This document shows, in pieces, positions 1 through 4,667 of a stretch of 6,994 nucleotides of DNA (within the stretch, counting starts at the first letter, position 1; each line of letters opens with the position of its first letter). The DNA comes from Nitrospirota bacterium (lineage in GTDB: Bacteria > Nitrospirota > Thermodesulfovibrionia > Thermodesulfovibrionales > UBA6898). The stretch covers positions 1-6,994 of the forward strand of contig JAOUFP010000148.1 of NCBI GenBank assembly GCA_029858145.1, given 5' to 3'. A program made the position numbers and the translations under genes. The notes beneath the pieces are model-generated. The model saw only the letters and a program-made list of their open reading frames with translations. It was not told the origin of the DNA and did not search any database.

Positions 1-1
1 G

Positions 2-781
2 CAGGAAAAACTCGGCTCAATAGGTCAGGCTGTAGCGAACAAGGAAAAAGAGGTAAAGGTAGCTGAAAACGTGGCAGAGTCTGAAAAAGGCAAGAAAAAG
101 GCAGAGGCCGACCGGCGCGTTTTTGTCGAGCAACAGGAAGCTGAGGCCATAAAAGGTGAAAACATGGCCCGGGCCGATATAGCTTCTGCTGATGCGGAAC
201 TGGCCATGAAACAGGCGGCTGCCTTGAAACTTGGAGAAGTTGCCAAACGTGAGGCCCAGGTTGAAATACAAAAGGCGCAATACAGGGCAGAGCAGGAGCG
301 ACTGAATGCTGAAGAGGTTGTAAAGAAGGAAATTGAAAAACGTAAAATTGAAATTTCCGCCGAGGCTGAGGCTGAAAGAATCCGCAGAGAAGCAAAGGGC
401 CAGGCAGATGCAATCTTATTAAAATATGAGGCTGAGGCAAGAGGCATCAGGCAGGTCCTCGACAGCAAGGCGGCCGGATATCTGGAATTGGTAAAAAGCT
501 GCAATGGCGACGCCAGGTCTGCTGCTACCCTGCTCATGACAGAGAAAATAGAACACATCGTTACATTGCAGGTTGAAGCAATCAGGAATATCAAAATAGA
601 CAAAGTAACCGTTTGGGATTCTGCGGGGGATGGGAAGGGCGGTTCTTCAACTGCCAATTTTCTTGCAAGTCTCATAAAAAGCCTTCCGCCATTGCAGGAT
701 GTCGCGGGTATGGCAGGACTGGAACTTCCAAAATATCTCGGAGAAATGACGAATAAGGACGAGGCCGGAAACAGCAATTAA
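2..781 (+). CDS. Flotillin-like SPFH/band 7 protein, C-terminal part (5' end outside window)
   Basis: The frame is open from base 2 and ends in TAA at 779-781, so about 259 residues are visible and the N-terminus lies upstream of the window. The visible part is a long Ala/Glu/Lys-rich coiled coil with heptad-like EAE/KAE repeats (for example AEAEAERIRREAKGQADA), followed by a conserved-looking flotillin tail (AAGYLELV, then EKIEHIVTLQVEAIRNIKIDKVTVWD) and a Gly/Ser-rich linker with a short C-terminal segment. Bacterial flotillins are membrane-associated scaffolds that oligomerise through this coiled coil and organise membrane microdomains. Full proteins are usually 450-500 residues, so the missing part should hold the membrane hairpin and the SPFH domain. 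A GTG at 71 could be mistaken for a start, but the coding frame continues upstream of it. The gene is convergent with the next one. Family assignment is firm; the exact role in this organism is unknown. Confidence 0.9.
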   Translation, partial: QEKLGSIGQAVANKEKEVKVAENVAESEKGKKKAEADRRVFVEQQEAEAIKGENMARADIASADAELAMKQAAALKLGEVAKREAQVEIQKAQYRAEQERLNAEEVVKKEIEKRKIEISAEAEAERIRREAKGQADAILLKYEAEARGIRQVLDSKAAGYLELVKSCNGDARSAATLLMTEKIEHIVTLQVEAIRNIKIDKVTVWDSAGDGKGGSSTANFLASLIKSLPPLQDVAGMAGLELPKYLGEMTNKDEAGNSN

Positions 782-866
782 TTTAAAAGAAAGGTTGAAA
801 GTTCAAATTCGCCAAGGAAGGTCCAATCCTTCGTGGATGGCGGCAAGACACGAAAGATGGTATAAA

Positions 867-1526
867 TTACCTCCCCGTTATTTCACTGCTTGTGGTTAAT
901 AATATGCCATGCTTTTTGATAGTCTTCAGAACGTCGTCCATGTTTTTACGGGTCATAATCGCGTCTTTGACCACCGAAACTGTATAGCCCCTGTTAAGGG
1001 CGCCTAATGCGGTGTAATATACGCAGTACGCAGCGTCAAGGCCCACCAGGTAGACCTCATCGACCTGATTCTGAATCAGGAATTCTTCCAGATGCTGGTT
1101 TGAAAAGGCGTCCGATATCTTTTTCGTGAAATCGTTCCGGTTTATCACTTTAATCCTGGAATCGAGTTCTGTCCCGGGCATGCCGTCGATTGCCCGCCCG
1201 GCAAAAAGCCTCACAATAAAGTTGTTTTCAAACACCTGCCGTATGTAGGCCACTTTCATGCCTGTCTTCGAGGCGCTCTCTATAAGCCTGTTAATGGCTG
1301 CGATCTGCGCCCCTGCATTATTAAATGGGACCGGTTGTCTGCCCTTCAGTCCGGTGTAGTCCTCCTGAACATCGATAACCAGAAGCGCCTTTTGCGGGTT
1401 TGCGTACCTGCTTATCCTCCTGCCTTCGGTCGGCGCGTATATTTTTTTTGCCGCAAATAGAAAAGCGCCGGCGACTATCAGCACGATCGCCACCAGAAAT
1501 ATCAGGACATATTTCTTAACAGTCAT
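867..1526 (-). CDS. Membrane-anchored isochorismatase-family cysteine hydrolase
   Basis: Predicted cysteine hydrolase of the isochorismatase/nicotinamidase superfamily, about 219 residues. I chose the ATG at 1526 because AGAGGA lies seven bases upstream; an in-frame GTG at 1544 would add six residues (MKEEKD). Residues 4-27 form a hydrophobic helix (YVLIFLVAIVLIVAGAFLF) preceded by lysines, consistent with an uncleaved N-terminal anchor placing the domain outside the cytoplasm. The catalytic triad is visible: Asp52 in LLVIDVQEDY, Lys135 in the FTKKISDAF segment, and Cys168 in GLDAAYCVYYTALGALNRG. Known family substrates include isochorismate, nicotinamide and N-carbamoyl compounds; the substrate here cannot be read from sequence. 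Most family members are soluble, so the anchor is unusual. The gene is convergent with the flotillin gene and separated from the ArsR operon by a terminator hairpin, so it is probably transcribed on its own. Confidence 0.88.
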   Translation of the reverse strand: MTVKKYVLIFLVAIVLIVAGAFLFAAKKIYAPTEGRRISRYANPQKALLVIDVQEDYTGLKGRQPVPFNNAGAQIAAINRLIESASKTGMKVAYIRQVFENNFIVRLFAGRAIDGMPGTELDSRIKVINRNDFTKKISDAFSNQHLEEFLIQNQVDEVYLVGLDAAYCVYYTALGALNRGYTVSVVKDAIMTRKNMDDVLKTIKKHGILLTTSSEITGR

Positions 1527-1606
1527 ATCTTTTTCCTCTTTCACCCTTCTCCCTGAAAAAACCTCACTTAATAATAAAGTATCACAAATCCCATTTCTTC
1601 AGCGCG

Positions 1607-1635
1607 AAAATTACCGGCGGGCGGCAGCCCGCCGG
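1607..1635 (-). terminator. GC-rich hairpin terminator of the ArsR operon
   Basis: A perfect 9-bp inverted repeat, CCGGCGGGC (1614-1622) and GCCCGCCGG (1627-1635), encloses a four-base loop. Read on the minus strand it lies about 45 bases past the stop of the gene at 1679 and is followed by TAATTTT, a short U-rich run. This is a convincing intrinsic terminator for the leftward operon; on the plus strand no U run follows it. Confidence 0.65.
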
Positions 1636-1678
1636 CAAAGGGATTCGTTGTGCGTCCTGGGTTTCAATTCAGGCGAAG

Positions 1679-1945
1679 TCATTCTGACTGACTGCATCCA
1701 CATCCTTCCTTTGATTCACCCACGCCGGATGGAATAGCTGCATTCAGATTTGAGGCGAATTTATCCATCTTGGATGCTGCGCCCTTCCGGACTATCCTTC
1801 CGATTTCAACCGCCTCTTTTACTTCACTTTCATCTGCTCCGCTTTCCAACGCCTTGTCCACGTGATACTGCAGGCACGGCTGGCAGTTTGTCGTGACCGA
1901 GGCGCCGATCGCCACCAACTCTTTGATCCGATTGTCGAGCTTCAT
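1679..1945 (-). CDS. Small AhpD/carboxymuconolactone-decarboxylase-like protein with CxxC site
   Basis: An 88-residue protein of the AhpD-like alpha-helical fold. The start is well supported: AAGGAGGT lies eight bases before the ATG at 1945. The family core is seen in RIKELVAIGASVTTNCQPCLQYHVDKAL, giving the CxxC pair (Cys20, Cys23) and the following His27 used by AhpD-type proteins for thiol redox chemistry. This is followed by EAVEIGRIVRKGAASKMDKFA, as in the one-domain members often annotated as carboxymuconolactone decarboxylase family. A thiol peroxidase or disulfide reductase role is more likely than aromatic-ring metabolism because the redox cysteines are intact and no aromatic genes are nearby. 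The C-terminus is odd: a Gly/Ser/Glu linker ends in a GCGC motif that could bind a soft metal. It is the last gene of the operon headed by the cysteine-rich ArsR regulator and is followed by a strong terminator. The substrate is unknown. Confidence 0.88.
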   Translation of the reverse strand: MKLDNRIKELVAIGASVTTNCQPCLQYHVDKALESGADESEVKEAVEIGRIVRKGAASKMDKFASNLNAAIPSGVGESKEGCGCSQSE

Positions 1946-2041
1946 GGGAAATTACCTCCTTCCCAAACATACAAGTGTTTCTCTCTTCATTTTTCATTTG
2001 AGACAACAGCCTTTCCCTTCGATTGCCTCACTGTTTTCCTG

Positions 2042-2224
2042 CTAACAGCAGCCCTTGTCTTTTTTGAACTCGCTGAACATCTGGAAGCAGTTCATCATGT
2101 TTTCGCCTGTGCAGCACTTCTCAACAATGGTTTTGCATCTTTCCTTGACTTCCTGTCCCGTGACCTCAAGGCGGTACCCGTCTTCGAGCTCCGTAACGCT
2201 GAAATTGCAGCATGGTTTTTCCAT
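2042..2224 (-). CDS. Small cysteine-rich protein of unknown function
   Basis: A 60-residue protein with eight cysteines (positions 5, 6, 30, 37, 38, 46, 59, 60), including three adjacent CC pairs, one at each end and one in the middle. The start is supported by AAGGAGGTG eight bases before the ATG at 2224. I do not recognise the family. The order is MEKPCC, a beta-like stretch (NFSVTELEDGYRLEVTG), then a helical part (EVKERCKTIVEKCC) and a short basic tail ending KGCC. It has no signal peptide or membrane segment, so it is probably cytoplasmic. Spaced cysteine pairs suggest metal or metalloid binding or thiol exchange; this is inference. It lies between an ArsR regulator and a CxxC redox protein on the same strand, directly behind a promoter with an operator palindrome. 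The stop is amber (TAG at 2042-2044), and the same frame continues 15 more codons with a second GKGCC before TGA at 1994-1996. Confidence 0.8.
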   Translation of the reverse strand: MEKPCCNFSVTELEDGYRLEVTGQEVKERCKTIVEKCCTGENMMNCFQMFSEFKKDKGCC

Positions 2225-2242
2225 TCATCTCACCTCCTTTCT

Positions 2243-2281
2243 TAGTTCGAGTGTTCTAATTATCTCGAACTATACTGACAA
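2243..2281 (-). promoter_or_regulatory. Internal promoter overlapped by a 9-bp-arm operator palindrome
   Basis: A perfect inverted repeat, TAGTTCGAG (2243-2251) and CTCGAACTA (2264-2272), has a 12-base spacer. On the minus strand a sigma70-like promoter overlaps it: -35 TTGTCA (2276-2281), a 17-base spacer, and -10 TAGAAC (2253-2258). The palindrome covers the spacer and the -10 box, so a bound dimer would block transcription of the cysteine-rich gene 20 bases downstream. No U run follows the repeat, so it is not a terminator. The likely ligand is the ArsR protein encoded just upstream. Confidence 0.6.
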
Positions 2282-2287
2282 AAAAAG

Positions 2288-2629
2288 TTATCCCAGGAAA
2301 GCCTTTATAGCATCAATAACATCCTGATTGACCCTGCACCTGAAGTTCTGGCCTTCCCGCACACAGGTGATCAGCCCGGCATTCTGTAGTTCCTTGAAAT
2401 GGTGCGAAATCGTCGAGCGCGAAAGGTCCATGCAGTCGCACATCTTTGTGAACGCCCTGTCGATGCTGCCGTCTCCAAGACAGCAGGGACCATCGCCTGA
2501 AACCGTAAACCCTGCCGTGGGCTTTGCTACCCCTGAAGTTTGACACTGCCTGTAAATCGTCAGAAAAATTTTCAGCCTCTGTTCGTTTGACAGTGCCTTG
2601 AAGATTTTTGAATAGTTCGATAGTTCCAT
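2288..2629 (-). CDS. ArsR/SmtB-family regulator with many cysteines
   Basis: A winged-helix transcriptional repressor of the ArsR family, 113 residues from the ATG at 2629; an ATG two codons earlier (2635) is also possible. The N-terminus YSKIFKALSNEQRLKIFLTI is the classic ArsR helix 1-2. The recognition helix is DLSRSTISHHFKELQNAGLI (about residues 68-87), and the wing follows (VREGQNFRCRV). Seven cysteines occur at about 29, 49, 50, 64, 66, 89 and 98. Cys64 and Cys66 (MCDCMDLS) sit where ArsR proteins carry the ELCVCDL metal(loid) sensor motif. The roughly 30 residues between helix 2 and that motif, with a Gly-rich CC pair, are longer than in the compact SmtB/ArsR type. It probably senses As(III), Sb(III) or another thiol-reactive ligand and represses itself and the two genes downstream. 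The ligand is inferred. Confidence 0.9.
   Translation of the reverse strand: MELSNYSKIFKALSNEQRLKIFLTIYRQCQTSGVAKPTAGFTVSGDGPCCLGDGSIDRAFTKMCDCMDLSRSTISHHFKELQNAGLITCVREGQNFRCRVNQDVIDAIKAFLG
2613..2628 (-). repeat. Tandem ArsR half-sites at the arsR start codon
   Basis: Two adjacent 8-base direct copies, TAGTTCGA (2613-2620) and TAGTTCCA (2621-2628), match the arm of the palindrome at 2243-2272. They lie within the first codons of the regulator gene and just downstream of its predicted transcription start. They may be half-sites for autorepression. They are also part of coding sequence, so chance similarity is possible. Confidence 0.35.
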
Positions 2630-2635
2630 GACCAT

Positions 2636-2664
2636 AGAATAGCTCTATTGTCAGGACTTGTCAA
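2636..2664 (-). promoter_or_regulatory. Promoter of the ArsR operon, consistent with a leaderless transcript
   Basis: On the minus strand, -35 TTGACA (2659-2664, a perfect consensus), a 17-base spacer and -10 TATTCT (2636-2641) stand directly in front of the regulator. The base seven positions past the -10 is the A of the ATG at 2629. No Shine-Dalgarno sequence precedes either ATG. A small inverted repeat, AATAG-CT-CTATT (2638-2649), overlaps the -10 box. Confidence 0.6.
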
Positions 2665-2714
2665 TAATTTTTTTTGGACAGAAAAATAAGCCGGGAATGT
2701 CACGTGCCAACCAT

Positions 2715-3458
2715 TTAAAAAACTATCTGACAGGGAATGCCTTCTCTTTCAAATGCCGTCTTCAATTCCTCCCCCTTTTGAGAAAAAAAGCTGTCTTCCA
2801 TTGCCCACTGCATCCCATGGCTTTTGTATGTCTTGTCTGCGTAATGATAGTTCAGCCGGTCAAGGATCACATACTCCACCTTGCCCTTTAGTACGCTCAC
2901 CAGTCCATCGGCACCCGGAAGGATCGGGGCTATCATGGCGAAGGTTTTAATCCGTTCAAGGCGAAGTCTCGCCAGTGCGTCGATTCTCTCTTTTAATGGC
3001 GGCGCCCCTGGTTCGAAAATCCTCCTTATCTTCTCATCCGCCGTGGTTATGGTGAATCCGACCTCCGCATCGGTCGCCTTCTTCAGTATTCCGATATCCC
3101 GCAGAACGAGAGGGGATTTGGTCTGCACCGTGAAAGGCCATCCATTTTCAACGAGAATCTCAAGACATCTCAGCGTAAGCATATACCTCTTTTCCAGCGG
3201 CTGATACGGGTCGCACACGCCGCTTATCCAAACCCTTCCTGCCTTCTTTCTCTTTACCTCATAGGCAAGAAGCTCAGGCGCATTCATTTTTACATCGACA
3301 AACTCACCCCATTTCTCACTGTGTCCCGTAAACCGCTTCATAAATTTCGCGTAGCAGTAGACGCAGCCATGCTGGCAGCCGACATAAGGGTTCAAAGCAT
3401 AATCGTAGACCTGAGATTTGGACAGAATGCTCTTTGCCTCTATCTCCCTGATCTTCAT
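2715..3458 (-). CDS. SPL-family radical SAM protein
   Basis: A 247-residue radical SAM protein of the spore photoproduct lyase-like (SPL) group. The iron-sulfur motif CxxxCxxC is Cys28, Cys32 and Cys35 in GCQHGCVYCYA, preceded by the group's ALNPYVG signature. Further group-typical segments are WISGVCDPYQPLEKRY (about 77-92), TVQTKSPLVLRDI (about 110-122), GFTITT (about 134-139) and EPGAPPLKERIDALARL (about 149-165). Members carry a [4Fe-4S] cluster and cleave S-adenosylmethionine to a 5'-deoxyadenosyl radical. Most members outside spore-formers have no established substrate, so DNA repair should not be assumed. The ATG at 3458 has only a weak GAG upstream; a possible -10 TATTAT lies at 3499-3504. 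At 247 residues it is on the short side, but the motifs are complete. It lies upstream of the ArsR operon on the same strand, but the strong promoter between them suggests separate control. Confidence 0.88.
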   Translation of the reverse strand: MKIREIEAKSILSKSQVYDYALNPYVGCQHGCVYCYAKFMKRFTGHSEKWGEFVDVKMNAPELLAYEVKRKKAGRVWISGVCDPYQPLEKRYMLTLRCLEILVENGWPFTVQTKSPLVLRDIGILKKATDAEVGFTITTADEKIRRIFEPGAPPLKERIDALARLRLERIKTFAMIAPILPGADGLVSVLKGKVEYVILDRLNYHYADKTYKSHGMQWAMEDSFFSQKGEELKTAFEREGIPCQIVF

Positions 3459-3539
3459 ATCTCAAACTCTATCACGGTCCGCGATTTACGCATAGTGCAT
3501 AATACGGTTTGATCCCAAAAAAAATTCCTACCCGCATGC

Positions 3540-3569
3540 TTGACACAGTAAGTTAGCATGACGTACCAT
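3540..3569 (+). promoter_or_regulatory. Promoter of the winged-helix/nucleotidyltransferase operon
   Basis: A perfect -35 TTGACA (3540-3545), an 18-base spacer, and -10 TACCAT (3564-3569, four of six consensus bases) point to the gene at 3613. The -10 box is the left arm of the first operator palindrome, so repressor binding and polymerase binding should exclude each other. Confidence 0.5.
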
Positions 3570-3601
3570 TAATTATGGTAACTTAACCAATAATCATGGT
3601 A
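3564..3601 (+). promoter_or_regulatory. Two tandem 17-bp operator-like palindromes, 21-bp period
   Basis: The first copy, TACCATTAATTATGGTA (3564-3580), is a palindrome with perfect 6-base arms. The second, AACCAATAATCATGGTA (3585-3601), matches it at 14 of 17 positions and starts exactly 21 bp later, which is two helical turns, so both sites face the same side of the helix. They sit between the promoter and the ribosome site of the winged-helix gene, a typical autoregulatory operator arrangement. Confidence 0.65.
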
Positions 3602-3612
3602 ATGGAGAAAGT

Positions 3613-3942
3613 ATGCTTGAGAGCCTGTTCGGCAACCCGGTAATAGAAAAAATATTCTTTACGGTTCTTGCCTATAACGAATGTTATGCACTTGGCCTGG
3701 CAAAGACTTTTGACGAGCCGGTAAACAAGTTTCAGCAACAGTTAAAGAGGCTGGAAGAGGGAGGAATCATTGTCAGTCGTCTTGTTGGCAGGACACGGAT
3801 ATATACGTTTAACCCCCGATATGCCTTTCTGAAGGAATTAAAGGCTTTAATTTCCACTGCATATGAATTTATTCCGGAAGCGGAGAAAGAAAGATTCTAC
3901 ATTAAGCGCACAAGACCGAGAAGGGCGGGTAAGCCGTTGTGA
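3613..3942 (+). CDS. Small winged-helix DNA-binding protein, likely autoregulator of the pair
   Basis: A 109-residue winged-helix protein. GGAGA four bases before the ATG supports the start. Residues 10-20 form a hydrophobic first helix (VIEKIFFTVLA). The helix-turn-helix spans about 24-50 (YALGLAKTFDEPVNKFQQQLKRLEEGG), and the beta wing is IIVSRLVGRTRIYTFNP (about 52-68), as in MarR/ArsR-like folds. A helical C-terminus ends in a strongly basic tail (IKRTRPRRAGKPL), which may add DNA contacts. It has no cysteine-based metal site. It overlaps by four bases with the nucleotidyltransferase-like gene, so translation is probably coupled. The two palindromes ahead of it suggest it represses its own operon. 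Similar winged-helix proteins are found beside nucleotidyltransferase genes in bacteria, where they act as, or are proposed to act as, antitoxins or regulators; that role is inferred here. Confidence 0.8.
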   Translation: MLESLFGNPVIEKIFFTVLAYNECYALGLAKTFDEPVNKFQQQLKRLEEGGIIVSRLVGRTRIYTFNPRYAFLKELKALISTAYEFIPEAEKERFYIKRTRPRRAGKPL

Positions 3943-4472
3943 GGGTTGACTGGAAAAAGATTAAAATAAGAGAACTTGCTGCGCTTGTCTGTCAAAAACT
4001 GGACGAAAACGATATTGACGCTGTTCTGGTGGGCGGGGCATGTGTATCCATTTATACGAAAAATGAATATGTTTCATATGATCTTGATTTCGTTTCACAT
4101 TCGCGACTGAAAGATATTTCAGAGGTATTAAAAGACTTGGGCTTTAAGAGAGAAAGTTCACGCCATTTTGTGAGGGCTGAATGCCCTTATTTCATAGAGT
4201 TTGTTGCACCGCCCCTGTCGATCGGCAGTGAAAGGGTCAAAGAGGAAGAAAAAATAAAGACGCGGTTTGGAAGGATCACACTTCTTACCCCCACTGACAG
4301 TGCAAAAGACAGGCTTGCAGCGTATTATCACTGGAATGACCCCCAGGCCCTGGAACAGGCAGTCATGGTGGCAAAAGCACAAAAAGTGAATCTAAGGGAT
4401 ATAAAGAGATGGTCTGTCGCCGAAGGGCACAAGGAGAAGTATGAGGCTTTTCTCAAGAGGCTGAAAATATAA
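3939..4472 (+). CDS. Predicted nucleotidyltransferase-fold protein (AbiEii/DUF6036-like)
   Basis: A 177-residue protein starting at GTG (3939) inside the GTGA overlap with the preceding gene. The N-terminus carries a Pol-beta-type nucleotidyltransferase signature: IDAVLVGGACVSIY with Gly32-Gly33, then SYDLDFVS with Asp48 and Asp50 as the likely metal pair, and FIEFVAPP with Glu87 as a possible third acidic residue. The C-terminal half (TPTDSAKDRLAAYYHWNDPQ, then QAVMVAKAQ and DIKRWSVAEG) is helical and resembles the substrate-side helices of the AbiEii and DUF6036 groups. Such proteins move a nucleotide onto a protein, RNA or small molecule, and several are toxins of two-gene systems. It has no signal peptide or membrane segment. 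The active-site residues appear intact, so the gene is probably functional. The exact family is uncertain without a profile search. Confidence 0.75.
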   Translation: MRVDWKKIKIRELAALVCQKLDENDIDAVLVGGACVSIYTKNEYVSYDLDFVSHSRLKDISEVLKDLGFKRESSRHFVRAECPYFIEFVAPPLSIGSERVKEEEKIKTRFGRITLLTPTDSAKDRLAAYYHWNDPQALEQAVMVAKAQKVNLRDIKRWSVAEGHKEKYEAFLKRLKI

Positions 4473-4521
4473 CTTTCCCGCTTCTTCGCTTTCATGCATG
4501 TCTCCTAAAGGTTTCAATAGC

Positions 4522-4540
4522 AGGCCAGGAGGCTTTTCCC
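4522..4540 (+). terminator. Weak hairpin with T run after the nucleotidyltransferase gene
   Basis: AGGCC (4522-4526) can pair with GGCTT (4531-4535), with one G-U pair and an AGGA loop, followed by TTCCC. The stem is only five pairs, so this is a tentative terminator 50 bases after the gene's stop. Confidence 0.25.
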
Positions 4541-4578
4541 CGCTTTCAGAAACGTCCCCGAAGTTCCCAAAATGAAAC

Positions 4579-4607
4579 TTGCGTTAACAGCCGTAACGTA
4601 ATATGAT
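4579..4607 (+). promoter_or_regulatory. Promoter with inverted repeat upstream of the MscS gene
   Basis: A -10 TATGAT (4602-4607, five of six) lies 17 bases after TTGCGT (4579-4584, a weak -35). The imperfect inverted repeat TTGCGTTA (4579-4586) and TAACGTAA (4594-4601) fills the -35 and spacer, so a regulator may bind there. Transcription would start near 4614, which argues against the TTG at 4617 as the channel's start. Confidence 0.4.
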
Positions 4608-4667
4608 TAATTAATTTTGGGCGTTGCGCCGACGGGAAGACGGACTAAAGAGAGGCGGTTGTCAGCA

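Noticed and set aside
25..777. 250-residue reading frame antisense to the flotillin gene
   Set aside because: Its Ser/Ala/Phe-rich composition is the expected mirror of an Ala/Glu/Lys coiled coil, and the plus frame has clear family motifs.
812..836. Hairpin CCA-AG-GAAGG / CCTTC-G-TGG between the convergent flotillin and hydrolase genes
   Set aside because: The stem is interrupted and no T run follows on either strand, so it is not supported as a terminator.
1679..1945. Assigning the small CxxC protein to protocatechuate degradation (pcaC)
   Set aside because: The redox CxxC-H site and the ArsR operon context fit an AhpD-like thiol protein better, and no aromatic-degradation genes are present.
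1862..2245. 127-residue plus-strand frame across the cysteine-rich genes
   Set aside because: It runs antisense to two genes that have strong ribosome sites and conserved motifs, and it has no recognisable domain itself.
2715..3458. Calling the radical SAM gene spore photoproduct lyase (splB)
   Set aside because: The protein is shorter than true SplB and has the motif set of the broader SPL-like group; no spore genes are in view.
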